Shown piece by piece: positions 1 through 8,166 of a DNA stretch of 64,000 nt. A program made the position numbers and the translations under genes. Under the pieces are notes generated by a model, which saw only the letters and a program-made list of their open reading frames with translations, searched no databases and was not told the origin of the DNA. How positions within the stretch are numbered: position 1 is the first letter of the stretch; each line of letters opens with the position of its first letter. Where the stretch lies: the NCBI GenBank assembly GCA_910588155.1, contig CAJUPB010000004.1:83134-147133 (forward strand). The letters run 5' to 3'. Origin of the DNA: an uncultured Christensenellaceae bacterium. Lineage in GTDB: Bacteria; Bacillota; Clostridia; Christensenellales; Pumilibacteraceae.

Positions 1-185
1 TGTTTGGCTCTGCCCGACGCCGAATCGCCGTTTATTATGACAAGGTCGTAGGCACGTTCCTTAATCATCTGCAACGCTTTCGTACACTCCTCGGCAAACT
101 CGATTTCGTAACCGCCGCACAGCGTTGCCGTTTCGGCTATCACCGAACGCGATTTTTCCGAGCTCGAAACAATCAGCGCGTTCAC
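1..185 (-). CDS. Response regulator, N-terminal part (probably ANTAR type), cut by window edge
   Basis: The first 61 codons run off the left edge. The start is GTG at 185, placed by a GGAGG about seven bases upstream. The translation opens MNALIVSSSEKSR and continues to DLVIING, the pattern of the pseudo-receiver domain of ANTAR-type antiterminator proteins, which in Clostridia often begin with an 'LIVSSSEKSR' strand instead of the acidic pocket of true receivers. ANTAR proteins bind paired RNA hairpins in nascent transcripts and prevent termination. The ANTAR domain itself would lie outside the window, so the subfamily is inference. The GTG overlaps the TGA of an upstream 87-codon reading frame (GTGA), which would allow translational coupling if that frame is used. 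Confidence 0.6.
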   Translation of the reverse strand, partial: MNALIVSSSEKSRSVIAETATLCGGYEIEFAEECTKALQMIKERAYDLVIINGDSASGRAK

Positions 186-545
186 TTTAAGTCCTCCCCG
201 CATTTGCAAAAAAGACTTACTGCCTTTTCCGAGCAACGCCGACGGGCGGATAAGCCGACAGCGGCTTTTTCGGAAAAAACAATAAGTCCGATTTTCGAAA
301 GCGAATACGGGCGACGGCTCTTACAACTGCCGAAAAGGGGAAAAAGAGACTTTTGCCGCCCGAATATTTGAGTTTTTACGGGTTTGATGAATATGACGTT
401 TTTTGTTTCGACGCAGCTTTCGGCTTTGTCCGACGTACAATTCATACGGCTTTAAAGCTCCTTGACGTAAAATTTGCGTTCGTCGCCGCCGCTTTTCGCT
501 TTTGCGCTTGCGGGCGAGAACGCACTCGGCTTTTTGCAAAACCTA
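182..545 (-). other. Long leader of the response-regulator mRNA, with an 87-codon reading frame
   Basis: About 360 bases separate the promoter at 554-583 from the GTG at 185. An open frame (complement 182..445, 87 codons) starts with ATG behind AAGGAG at a loose 12-base spacing and ends in a 4-base overlap with the regulator start. The predicted peptide is basic, has no recognisable domain and low coding character, so it may be a leader peptide or chance. The stretch also holds GC-rich self-complementary pieces around 240-275. I do not recognise a known riboswitch. Confidence 0.3.
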
Positions 546-553
546 TCCCGAAT

Positions 554-583
554 ATATTACACTATTGCACTGCCCTTTGTCAA
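554..583 (-). promoter_or_regulatory. Sigma-A-type promoter for the response regulator
   Basis: On the minus strand TTGACA (578-583) is followed after 18 bases by TAATAT (554-559). The predicted start of transcription is near 546. Confidence 0.6.
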
Positions 584-639
584 GTTTTTGATACGGCAAA
601 GACAGAGAAATCGAAAAAAATTTATCGACGGTTTCGGAC

Positions 640-672
640 AAGACAAAAGGCGTACGGCAACCGCACGCCTTT
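640..672 (-). terminator. Rho-independent terminator after phosphoglucomutase
   Basis: An 11-bp stem (647-657 with 661-671, one G-U pair) closed by a three-base loop is followed on the minus strand by a T-rich run. It lies about 25 bases past the phosphoglucomutase stop. Confidence 0.8.
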
Positions 673-695
673 GTTTTCCGTTTAATTCTATACGA

Positions 696-2357
696 TTATG
701 CTTTCAGCACCGAATCGGCGTAGGCATTCATTTCGGCAAACAGTGCTGCGTTTTCCTCTCTCGTCTTTGCCGCGGTGAAGTATACTTTTATCAACGGCTC
801 CGTTCCGGACGGACGGACAATGAGCGAACAACCGTTGTCGAGTTTGAAAGAAAGCACGTTCGACTTCGGCAAGTCGAAACGGGTCTGCGTCATATAATCC
901 ACGGTGTCCGTCACTTTCATTCCGCCTATCTTCTCCGGAAGATTATTGCGAAGGTCGGAAAGAATCTTTTTCATTTTTGCATTGCCTTCCGCGCCGGCGT
1001 ATTCATACGATTTCAACTTGTGCTCGTAATAGCCGTACTTTTCGTATATTTCGGTTATTCTGTCCACAAGCGTTTTGCCCTGCTTCTTATAGTGCGCAGT
1101 CATACTTGCCGTCAGCATACTTGCGACGACGGCGTCTTTGTCTCTGACATAGCTGCCCGAAAGATAACCGTAGCTTTCTTCGAAGCCGAGCACGAATCTG
1201 TCCGCCTCGCCCTTTGCTTCCAATTTGCCGATTACGTCGCCTATATACTTGAAGCCCGTCAAGACGTCGCGCACGTCGGCGTCGTACTCGCGCGCCACCT
1301 CTGCCGCAAGTGCGGTGCTGACGATGGTCTTGACCAGCACGGGATTTTCGGGAAGCGTTCCGTTTTCCTTTTTCTTCGAGAAAACATAGTCGGTCAAGAG
1401 CACGCCGACCTCGTTTCCAGTCATAAGCGTATAATCGCCGTTATGTCGTACCGCTATACCCATTCTGTCCGCGTCGGGGTCGGTGGCAATCAAAATATCC
1501 GCCTCTTTCTCTCTTGCAAGCCGCAAGCCGAGTTTCAAAGCTTCCGGCTTTTCGGGATTGGGATAAGAACAGGTTTCGAACCGACCGTCGGGATAGCCCT
1601 GTTCCTTTACTATGTCGAGCGTTTCGGCTTTCATTCTGCGCAAGATTTCCGGCACGAGCTTATAGCCCGTTCCGTTAAGCGGCGAATAGGCTATTTTGAG
1701 TCCTTCGGCGTTGCCCACGGCTCTGTGCATAACTTCGGACAAATAATATTCCGCGATATCGTCGCCGACATATTCAATCTTTCCGCTCTTTACGTAAGAA
1801 TCGATAGCCGCCGTCGTAACTTTGAACGGGTCCACATTGTCGATATAACCTATCATTTCGTTTGCACGCGCGTCCGTGAGCTGACAGCCGTCGCTTCCGT
1901 AGACTTTGTATCCGTTGTACTTTGCGGGGTTGTGGCTTGCCGTTATCATAACGCCTATATCCGCTTTGAAATGACGCACTATAAACGACAAATACGGCGT
2001 GGGCATAAGCTCTTTCGTCAGATACGCCTTTATGCCGTTTGCGGCGAACACCTTTGCCGTTTCCGCCGCAAACACGTCGGAATTGATACGTGAATCGTAA
2101 CTTATCGCCGCAGTCTTCAAACCGCTCTGTTTCATACAATCGGCTATTCCCTGCGTCACCTTTCGTATCGTATACACGTTAAGGCAATTCGTGCCCGCGC
2201 CCAACTCTCCGCGCAAACCCGCCGTGCCGAATTCGAGATATTTGTAAAAGGCGTTTTCGATGGCTTTATCGTCGCCTTTCATCGCTTCCAATTGTTTTTT
2301 TACTTCCGGCTCCGTAACCTTTTTGACCCACTGTTCATACTGTTCTTTGCTTGTCAT
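696..2357 (-). CDS. pgcA: Phosphoglucomutase/phosphomannomutase family enzyme
   Basis: This 553-residue protein belongs to the alpha-D-phosphohexomutase family, which interconverts glucose 1- and 6-phosphate in the cytoplasm and feeds glycolysis or UDP-glucose synthesis. The family signatures are present in order: the active-site phosphoserine loop TASHNP near residue 130, the metal-binding loop DPDADRMG near 290, the sugar-binding loop GFEESYGYL near 390 and the phosphate-binding RPSGTEPLIKVY near 515. The length fits the long Gram-positive PgcA type. The gene starts 20 bases after the mutarotase stop, with GCGGAGG seven bases before the ATG, so the two are an operon that together handles free and phosphorylated hexose. 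Glucose versus mannose preference cannot be told from sequence. Confidence 0.93.
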   Translation of the reverse strand: MTSKEQYEQWVKKVTEPEVKKQLEAMKGDDKAIENAFYKYLEFGTAGLRGELGAGTNCLNVYTIRKVTQGIADCMKQSGLKTAAISYDSRINSDVFAAETAKVFAANGIKAYLTKELMPTPYLSFIVRHFKADIGVMITASHNPAKYNGYKVYGSDGCQLTDARANEMIGYIDNVDPFKVTTAAIDSYVKSGKIEYVGDDIAEYYLSEVMHRAVGNAEGLKIAYSPLNGTGYKLVPEILRRMKAETLDIVKEQGYPDGRFETCSYPNPEKPEALKLGLRLAREKEADILIATDPDADRMGIAVRHNGDYTLMTGNEVGVLLTDYVFSKKKENGTLPENPVLVKTIVSTALAAEVAREYDADVRDVLTGFKYIGDVIGKLEAKGEADRFVLGFEESYGYLSGSYVRDKDAVVASMLTASMTAHYKKQGKTLVDRITEIYEKYGYYEHKLKSYEYAGAEGNAKMKKILSDLRNNLPEKIGGMKVTDTVDYMTQTRFDLPKSNVLSFKLDNGCSLIVRPSGTEPLIKVYFTAAKTREENAALFAEMNAYADSVLKA

Positions 2358-2377
2358 AATTCGCCTCCGCTTTAATT

Positions 2378-3253
2378 TTAATTATATGTTGCGACGTATC
2401 CGCACTCGAAAACCTTGCCGCTTTCCAGCTCTCGGACACTTCGCTTTTCTGCCATTTCTTTGCCGTCGTCTTTGAAATCGGGCAAGCCCCACCAGGGCTC
2501 CACACAGACGTAACCGCCCCTTTTTGCGTGCGACCACAAAGCGAGGTACGGCGCGCCGCCCAAGTCGAAATCGATGCTTTCGCCGCAACGTTTCAAAAGT
2601 CTTACTGTTCCCTTAATGCCGCCGTAAATGAGCGTCTTGTATCTGTCGAAAAGTTTTTTGCTCGTCTCTATTTCCGACAGCTCCGTAGGCGGCGTCACCG
2701 AAGTTATATATTCGCCGGCATCGTCGAGAACATAGCGCACGGGCGTTTGCACGCCGTCAAACAGTATCACGTTTCCGCCGACGTCGTCTTCGCCATCTTT
2801 TTCGTCGCAATCTATTATGTATGCGGGGTGCCCTCCGACGCCGAAATACATACTTCGCCTGCCCGTATTTTCCACGCGGTATTTTATGCGCAACGCATTC
2901 TTTTCCAACATATACGCAACCGAAAACCGAAACGGGAACGGGTAACGTTTCAAAGTGTTCTCGTCGCTTTCGAGTTCCAATTCGACAGAAGTTTCACAGC
3001 GTTCCGAAACATTTAAAACAGAGTAACGGACAAGCCCGTGATTGTCCATAGAGTACTCTTTTCCGTCTACGGTATAAGTCCTGTCTTTGAGGCGTGCCAC
3101 AAACGGAAATATCACGACGTCGCGTCCTTTCCAAGAATTTTCCGAGCCTTGCCAAAGCAGTTCTTTATTTCTGCGTTTATCGAAAACGCGGTTCAAAGCT
3201 CCTCCGCTTTCGTCCACGCAAACTCTCAAAAACTCATTCTCGATTTCCTGCAT
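2378..3253 (-). CDS. Aldose 1-epimerase (mutarotase) family protein
   Basis: The 291-residue product matches the galactose mutarotase-like fold (GalM/LacX/YihR group), which interconverts alpha and beta anomers of aldohexoses. Visible landmarks are the beta-strand-rich sequence, NHGLVRY near residue 70, GGHPAY near 145 with the catalytic-type His, and a late acidic/aromatic stretch (CVEPWWGLPD) near 260. I chose the ATG at 3253 (MQEIENEF) because AGAGGAA sits eight bases upstream; longer reading from a TTG at 3286 lacks a site. It is the first gene of an operon with phosphoglucomutase and has its own consensus promoter. Exact sugar specificity is unknown. Confidence 0.85.
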   Translation of the reverse strand: MQEIENEFLRVCVDESGGALNRVFDKRRNKELLWQGSENSWKGRDVVIFPFVARLKDRTYTVDGKEYSMDNHGLVRYSVLNVSERCETSVELELESDENTLKRYPFPFRFSVAYMLEKNALRIKYRVENTGRRSMYFGVGGHPAYIIDCDEKDGEDDVGGNVILFDGVQTPVRYVLDDAGEYITSVTPPTELSEIETSKKLFDRYKTLIYGGIKGTVRLLKRCGESIDFDLGGAPYLALWSHAKRGGYVCVEPWWGLPDFKDDGKEMAEKRSVRELESGKVFECGYVATYN

Positions 3254-3290
3254 TTTTTGCATTTCCTCTGGGTTTTCTACTGACAAATTA

Positions 3291-3320
3291 AGTATATCAC
3301 AACGGCGCGGAAAAAGTCAA
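3291..3320 (-). promoter_or_regulatory. Promoter of the mutarotase-phosphoglucomutase operon
   Basis: Minus strand TTGACT (3315-3320), 18-base spacer, TATACT (3291-3296). The leader would be about 30 bases. Confidence 0.75.
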
Positions 3321-3338
3321 CGGTTTTTCCGAAGAAAG

Positions 3339-3368
3339 GAAAAAACCCCGCCTTTAATCGGACGGGGC
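3339..3368 (-). terminator. Terminator after the small membrane protein gene
   Basis: GC-rich stem (CCCCGTCC pairing with GGCGGGG, one G-U) followed on the minus strand by six T. Confidence 0.75.
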
Positions 3369-3388
3369 TTTCGATAGAGTCAAATAGT

Positions 3389-3610
3389 TTAGATGGGTAA
3401 CAAACGCAAAATGTGCTTGCTCACAATCATCAAAATCAGGTCGACAATCCAAACAATGAATCCGAGACCGATTAAGCGAAGAATACCCGCAATAATTTTG
3501 CCTTCCGAGAATCTTGTGATGAAACCGAACAACCAAGCCGTAAAAGGAATGATAGCCAATATTACGCTTACGATATACGGTAAACCGAAGTAATCACCTT
3601 TCTTTGCCAT
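3389..3610 (-). CDS. Small two-helix membrane protein of unknown function
   Basis: The 73-residue product is almost entirely hydrophobic, with one membrane helix at about residues 11-30, a short basic turn (TRFSEGK) and a second helix at about 38-63. No catalytic motif is visible. It resembles in length and layout small membrane proteins of Pmp3/YqaE size but lacks that family's sequence pattern, so I leave it unnamed. A consensus promoter, AAGGAG eight bases before the ATG and a terminator right after the stop show that it is a genuine single-gene unit. Confidence 0.75.
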   Translation of the reverse strand: MAKKGDYFGLPYIVSVILAIIPFTAWLFGFITRFSEGKIIAGILRLIGLGFIVWIVDLILMIVSKHILRLLPI

Positions 3611-3642
3611 AATACACTCTCCTTGTTTTATTTTATATTTTT

Positions 3643-3671
3643 ATTATACTAATTATATGCCGCAGTGTCAA
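3643..3671 (-). promoter_or_regulatory. Consensus promoter of the small membrane protein
   Basis: Minus strand TTGACA (3666-3671), 17-base spacer, TATAAT (3643-3648): a perfect sigma-A match, suggesting strong expression. Confidence 0.85.
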
Positions 3672-3724
3672 GCGTATTGTCAAATTATTTGTATACCTTT
3701 GCGACAAATTATGCCGAAAAAAAG

Positions 3725-4612
3725 TCAATTGACGTCTTCTCTTTCTTCGTCCCCGACATCGGACACGGACGCCGCCTCCGCAAGAGCGACGACTTCCTTT
3801 TGCTCCGCCGCTTGCTCCTCGTTATATCTTTCCAAATAGGCAACCTGCTTTTTGGACAGCACGCAGGTACGCAATATGAAATCGTCCCCGCTCTTTCTCA
3901 TAGACAGCACGCCTATCACGGCAATCGGGAGCGAACCGATTAAGTGCACAATCATATCTGTCAACGTATCGACGATTGCGCTGCCTCTGCGCGTATACGT
4001 TTCCCAATAGCCGTTTTCGTTCGGCAAAAGCGACACGAGGTCGTCCTTCCAGCGCTGCATATTGAACACGTCGCTAATCGAATCCAGCGTATACTCGTAT
4101 ATTTCCCACAGATATTCGATAAGCATAGAAAACGCCAACGCGAACAGAGCGCAAAACAGCGGCGACAGTCCCCTGTTCTTTTCGGGGATATTGTTCATCA
4201 TTCCCAAAATCGAATATCCGAAGAACATAAATATTACGCCGTTGAACGTATGCATAAACTTATCGTACAACCGCAATCCGGCAAAAGCCTGAACATTGAA
4301 AAGATGCAGGACTTCTCCGCCGAGCATATTCATTATTATTATGAAATACATTGCGAATTCCAGCAAATTCGGAATATACCATTTAAAAACTTTTTTCATC
4401 AAAAGCGGCAGAAACACCATTGCCAACGCGCCGACACCCATACCGATGTCGTGAAAAAGGTCTCCGCCGTAAATCTTGCCCATACAAAAACGTACCGTCG
4501 CCGATATTATCACGGCAATGCAAGCGGCAATGGCGACATAGAATATCACCGTCGTCGCTATCCACTTTTTGGGCAGGTATTGTTTTCTTCCGTCTACGGT
4601 TATGATTTTCAT
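3725..4612 (-). CDS. Polytopic membrane protein, YjdF/DUF2238-like
   Basis: The 295-residue protein has about seven predicted membrane segments between residues 17 and 245 and a charged, Glu-rich cytoplasmic tail. The core has the pattern of the YjdF/DUF2238 membrane family: YDKFMHTFNG near residue 115, then a helix with EYLWEIYEY near 165, and DTLTDMIVHLIGS near 215. The family's role is not known to me. Its ATG overlaps the stop of the upstream histidine kinase by four bases (ATGA), so the two are translated from one mRNA and it may be part of the kinase's output or sensing. Family membership is moderate confidence from motif layout only. Confidence 0.65.
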   Translation of the reverse strand: MKIITVDGRKQYLPKKWIATTVIFYVAIAACIAVIISATVRFCMGKIYGGDLFHDIGMGVGALAMVFLPLLMKKVFKWYIPNLLEFAMYFIIIMNMLGGEVLHLFNVQAFAGLRLYDKFMHTFNGVIFMFFGYSILGMMNNIPEKNRGLSPLFCALFALAFSMLIEYLWEIYEYTLDSISDVFNMQRWKDDLVSLLPNENGYWETYTRRGSAIVDTLTDMIVHLIGSLPIAVIGVLSMRKSGDDFILRTCVLSKKQVAYLERYNEEQAAEQKEVVALAEAASVSDVGDEEREDVN

Positions 4613-6822
4613 TTCCTGTTTCCGTGCTTAACTTTTTTTTGTTTCCGCATATAAGCTATGTCAGCCATTGTTTCCATCAAAAGCGGTACGTCTACCGGCT
4701 TTGTAAGATGCGCATCCATTCCCGCTTCCATAGACATTCTTTTGTCGCTTTCGAAAGCATTTGCGGACAATGCAATAATCGGAATGTCGGCGATTGCTTT
4801 ATTTTTGAACTTTCTAATCTCTTCCGTTGCCTTGCGTCCGTCCATAACGGGCATTTGAATATCCATAAGCACGACGGAATATTCTCCCTCTTTTGCCGCC
4901 GCAAGTTTATCGACGGCTATCTTTCCGTTCTCTGCGGAATCGACGGTAAAGTCCAAGCCCTGCAATATTTCCGTTTCTATTTCGAGATTTATCTCGTTAT
5001 CCTCGACAATCAATATCTTGCCGCGTATAAGTTCGGAAATCGCCGACTGCGTATCTCTGCAACAGTCGTCGCACGAATCGACGAGGCGAAGTCCGAGCGT
5101 TACCGTAAATGCGCTGCCGCTGTCGATTTGGCTTTCGACGGAAATATTGCCGCCCATCAAATCTACTATGTTCTTGGCAATGGTCAAGCCGAGTCCCATT
5201 CCGTACACGCCGCTCGTCGTCGTATCGTTTTCGCGCTCGAACGGTTCGAACAGGCGGTCTATAAACTCTTTGCCGATTCCCTTTCCCGTATCTCGGACCG
5301 TGAAATCGTAAATCACGAAATCGTTCGGCATTTTTTCTTTTTCGGTAAGGACTATGTCCACTCTGCCCTTGTCCGTATATCTGACGGCATTGCCCACGAG
5401 ATGCATAAGAACCTGTTTGAGCTTATCCGCGTCCACACAGACTTTATTGTTTTTGATTTCGTCGCACTTCAAAGTCATTTTTAAGTCTTTCTGACTTGCG
5501 GGCGCGGCGAAAGCATCGTAAACTTCTTGCACGAGGTCGGTCAAAACGCAATCGGACTCGTTTATGCAGACGTCTCGGGATTCGATGTACGACACTTCCA
5601 AAACCTTGTCTATCAGTTCCAAAATCTGCCTTGCCGACGTCTCTATCTTTTCCACATAGTTTTTTATTGCGGCGGTATCCGAAAGATTGTTTTTCGCAAG
5701 TTCCGCAAACCCGAAAATCGCATTCAGCGGCGTGCGCATATCGTGCGACATATTCGACAGGAACGTGTTCTTTGCGATATACGACATTTTTGCATTTTTA
5801 AGCGCGTCTTCCAAGACCTGTTTTTGGTGCATTTCGCGCTGTATTTCCTCGTCTACGTTGCGGTATCCGAAAACCACCTGCGACACGCGCTCGTCGCTGC
5901 CGACATTGACGACGCGAAGTTGGAGATATTGCGTTTCGCCGTTTTTGATACAGCGATAGTTCACGTAATAAGTTTTGCACGAAGAAAGTTTTTCGCGGAT
6001 ATAGTTCGGCGAAGTAACTTTCGCAATCATACTCCTATCTTCGGGATGCACCCAATATTCTATATAGTTGGATACATACCAGGAAAACCCGCGCGGACGG
6101 AACTTGTTGTCGAATTGTTTTTGCGTTCTGCCGCTCAAACGATACGGTGTCACGGTGTCTTCGTCGAGGTCGGCATAGAGAATGGAGTCATAATTCACAC
6201 TCAACCCCTCTATGACCTCCAACCTGCGCAAATGCTCTTGATTTATGAGTTTCCGTTCCTTGTCGTATTCCTCGATAAGTTTTTTTATTTTGCTTTCTTT
6301 CTCGTTTATAAGTGCGGTTTTCTCGGCAATCTCGCGCTGCTTCTTTTCCGTGGCGTCGCACAAAAAAACATAAAACACATTGCCGAGTTTTTCGTTTTCT
6401 ATGAAATGACCGTAATCTTCAATCCAACGGATATCGCCCTTCTTGCTTGTTATGCGATATTCGACGTAGTCCAAATCGAACATACTTCCCGAAATTTGTT
6501 CTTTGATGCTGTCTTCCACCCTTTGAAGGTCGTCGGGATGTACGATACCCGTAAAAGAGTTGTTTACGTAAGATTTGAAATCATCTAAATTCTCGCATTC
6601 GAAAATATTTATAAGCGCGTCATTTGCATAGATAATCTCTTCTTCGCCGTCTGCGCGATAAATCAAAAAGCCGCCCGGAAGCTTGTCTATGAAATCTTTT
6701 ATTTCGCTTGCCGTCTTTAAATATATGAAATCCGATTCGGTCAACTTATCCGCAACGCTGCTCGGAGAACGCAACAGAGTCAACATATATTCCACTATAC
6801 TGTGCTTATCGAACTCGCCCAT
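4609..6822 (-). CDS. PAS-containing hybrid sensor histidine kinase with receiver domain
   Basis: This 737-residue cytoplasmic protein has a PAS domain (about 30-165, ending in the PAC segment DATEKK), a coiled coil (165-210), a second PAS-like region (210-340), a HisKA dimerisation domain with the phospho-accepting His in SNMSHDMRTPLNAI (about 360-375), an HATPase domain with N box (HLVGNAVRYTD), G1 (DTGKGIG) and G2 (GMGLGLTIAKN), and a C-terminal receiver with acidic pair VEDNE, phospho-acceptor MDIQMPVMDG and the KP motif LTKPVD. There are no membrane helices, so the signal is probably intracellular, such as redox or a small ligand. No DNA-binding partner is adjacent. The next gene is a membrane protein overlapping by four bases. 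Confidence 0.93.
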   Translation of the reverse strand: MGEFDKHSIVEYMLTLLRSPSSVADKLTESDFIYLKTASEIKDFIDKLPGGFLIYRADGEEEIIYANDALINIFECENLDDFKSYVNNSFTGIVHPDDLQRVEDSIKEQISGSMFDLDYVEYRITSKKGDIRWIEDYGHFIENEKLGNVFYVFLCDATEKKQREIAEKTALINEKESKIKKLIEEYDKERKLINQEHLRRLEVIEGLSVNYDSILYADLDEDTVTPYRLSGRTQKQFDNKFRPRGFSWYVSNYIEYWVHPEDRSMIAKVTSPNYIREKLSSCKTYYVNYRCIKNGETQYLQLRVVNVGSDERVSQVVFGYRNVDEEIQREMHQKQVLEDALKNAKMSYIAKNTFLSNMSHDMRTPLNAIFGFAELAKNNLSDTAAIKNYVEKIETSARQILELIDKVLEVSYIESRDVCINESDCVLTDLVQEVYDAFAAPASQKDLKMTLKCDEIKNNKVCVDADKLKQVLMHLVGNAVRYTDKGRVDIVLTEKEKMPNDFVIYDFTVRDTGKGIGKEFIDRLFEPFERENDTTTSGVYGMGLGLTIAKNIVDLMGGNISVESQIDSGSAFTVTLGLRLVDSCDDCCRDTQSAISELIRGKILIVEDNEINLEIETEILQGLDFTVDSAENGKIAVDKLAAAKEGEYSVVLMDIQMPVMDGRKATEEIRKFKNKAIADIPIIALSANAFESDKRMSMEAGMDAHLTKPVDVPLLMETMADIAYMRKQKKVKHGNRK

Positions 6823-6848
6823 AACGTCTCCTTAAAAATTCTTTCATC

Positions 6849-6877
6849 ATTCTATCACAATGCCGTGACTTTGTCAA
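6849..6877 (-). promoter_or_regulatory. Promoter of the hybrid kinase operon
   Basis: Minus strand TTGACA (6872-6877), 17-base spacer, TAGAAT (6849-6854), then AAGGAG five bases before the ATG. Confidence 0.8.
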
Positions 6878-6922
6878 TCATACGACCGTATATAATAAAA
6901 TTCCGTCGAAGTCCAAAAACGT

Positions 6923-6951
6923 TTGACAAAAATGCGGGCATACGATATAAT
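6923..6951 (+). promoter_or_regulatory. Promoter of tRNA-Leu
   Basis: TTGACA (6923-6928), 17-base spacer, TATAAT (6946-6951). The tRNA begins about 90 bases downstream of the expected start. Confidence 0.8.
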
Positions 6952-7046
6952 AACAAAGTCGGCGAAAAATTTCGGCGATGCCCGAAGTCTGTTTGCGACA
7001 CGCTGTTTGTCGGCAAAAAGATGCACGGCGTAAACTCGATATTTAT

Positions 7047-7131
7047 GCGGAGGTGGCGGAATGGCAGACGCGCAGGTTTCAGACGCCTGTGGTTAATTCT
7101 CGTGTGGGTTCAAGTCCCATCCTCCGCACCA
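7047..7131 (+). tRNA. tRNA-Leu, anticodon CAG
   Basis: The 85-base sequence folds as a class II tRNA. The acceptor stem GCGGAGG pairs with CCTCCGC, the D arm follows, the anticodon stem CAGGT/GCCTG encloses loop TTCAGAC with anticodon CAG, a long variable arm follows, and the T arm is GGGTTCAAGTCCC. The CCA end is encoded. An AT-rich accessory region begins right after it, as is common for tRNA-Leu genes used as integration sites. Confidence 0.95.
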
Positions 7132-7171
7132 GTAACGATAGAGGTTGAACCCTCTGCGTTAAACCAGTAAT

Positions 7172-7200
7172 AGCCTTGTCGTTATCGGCAAGGCTTATTT
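7172..7200 (+). terminator. Terminator after tRNA-Leu
   Basis: A 10-bp stem (7172-7181 with 7186-7195, one G-U pair) with loop TTAT is followed by a T-rich stretch. Confidence 0.75.
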
Positions 7201-7409
7201 CTTTAATTTCCTTGCCCCACCCCACTTCAAAAGATGTAAAGGGCTTGCCGCATAGATGTCGGCGGTTTATGCCTTACGAGAGATAAAAGCTACTCTTGGC
7301 GCTTTCGCACGGCAGTGGTAACACGAAGCGAACCCAAAACGGTATAGAGTGCTTAACAAAACAATGTTCAACACTTATAATAAAAATGAACAAAACGAAG
7401 AATTTAATT

Positions 7410-7886
7410 TTATTCGTCGAAAAGCAACCAAACAATTTCAATTATCTTTTTTTTACGTTTTTGCGCATATTCAAACGCTATCGTTGTCCCACTACGAGTA
7501 ACATTGTTTTTATAATAAAAAACACATATATTACTACTGTCAATAAGCTCCTCGTTTCTTTTTACATAAACAAGTTTGTTTGCGTTATGGGCTTTTTCAG
7601 AGTAATATGTTTCTTCATAAAAAGTCAAAAGATAATTTTTATAATCATCAGAAATATATTCGTATTCGGCGCGAATATATACCCTTTTAATATAAGGATA
7701 TTTATCTTTTAGGTCTGATACAACTTTCAAACATAGGTCGTTAAACTCACTATGGCTACCAAATAAAAATATAGTGATATTTGACTTAGTTATTAAGTTT
7801 TCAACACATAATTTTATTTGTTCATATAAATACAATTTATTCTCAATTTTTCTATGCCCTATAAAGCAACAAGACCGTTCACTCAT
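7410..7886 (-). CDS. SLOG-superfamily protein (DUF1273/YpsA-like)
   Basis: The 158-residue product begins CCFIGHRKI, the first strand and phosphate-loop-like turn of the SLOG/DUF1273 Rossmann family. It continues with IFLFGSHSEFND near residue 40 and a late SGTT loop (NVTRSGTTIAFEYA) near 135. SLOG proteins bind nucleotide-type ligands and many act as sensors or processors in conflict systems or cytokinin-like metabolism. The precise ligand here is unknown. It begins three bases after the stop of the upstream frame, so it is the last gene of a short operon read from the promoter at 8705-8733. Codon use is AT-rich, as in the rest of the island. Confidence 0.75.
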   Translation of the reverse strand: MSERSCCFIGHRKIENKLYLYEQIKLCVENLITKSNITIFLFGSHSEFNDLCLKVVSDLKDKYPYIKRVYIRAEYEYISDDYKNYLLTFYEETYYSEKAHNANKLVYVKRNEELIDSSNICVFYYKNNVTRSGTTIAFEYAQKRKKKIIEIVWLLFDE

Positions 7887-7887
7887 A

Positions 7888-8166
7888 TTAAACTTTTTTA
7901 TCTATTACAAACGGATATTTGCTATTAAGTTTCCGCAAAATTATTGTTCTTGCTTCTTGGTCAGTAAATCCGTAGATAATTGTGTTTAGAAAATTTTTTA
8001 TAAATATATGTTTGTTTAAATTTAAATCACATTTCAAAATACCGTTGCTATCAAAAAAGTAATCATATTTGCAACTTTTTTCTAAAATTCCTGTAACTTG
8101 CATATCTGTTATGTGAGTTTTTATGTATTCAATAATCATATCACCTGCGCATATTTTCTTTTGCAA
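7888..8166 (-). CDS. Unknown protein, possible C-terminal part of a frameshifted gene
   Basis: A 92-codon frame starting at ATG 8166 with no clear ribosome binding site. The same frame stays open upstream to about 8297 and encodes a natural-looking stretch (HFNYLNRRPFLFTARQVYND) overlapping the end of the preceding frame. That pattern suggests that this frame and complement 8136..8675 were once one gene of about 250-260 codons, broken by an indel between roughly 8205 and 8295. Alternatively they are two overlapping genes. I recognise no domain in either part. Confidence 0.45.
   Translation of the reverse strand: MQKKICAGDMIIEYIKTHITDMQVTGILEKSCKYDYFFDSNGILKCDLNLNKHIFIKNFLNTIIYGFTDQEARTIILRKLNSKYPFVIDKKV

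Noticed and set aside
474..2093. Long plus-strand frame over the phosphoglucomutase gene
   Set aside because: Shadow frame. The minus-strand protein has all phosphohexomutase motifs.
3389..3610. Pmp3/YqaE family assignment for the small membrane protein
   Set aside because: Size and two helices fit, but the family's conserved sequence is not present.
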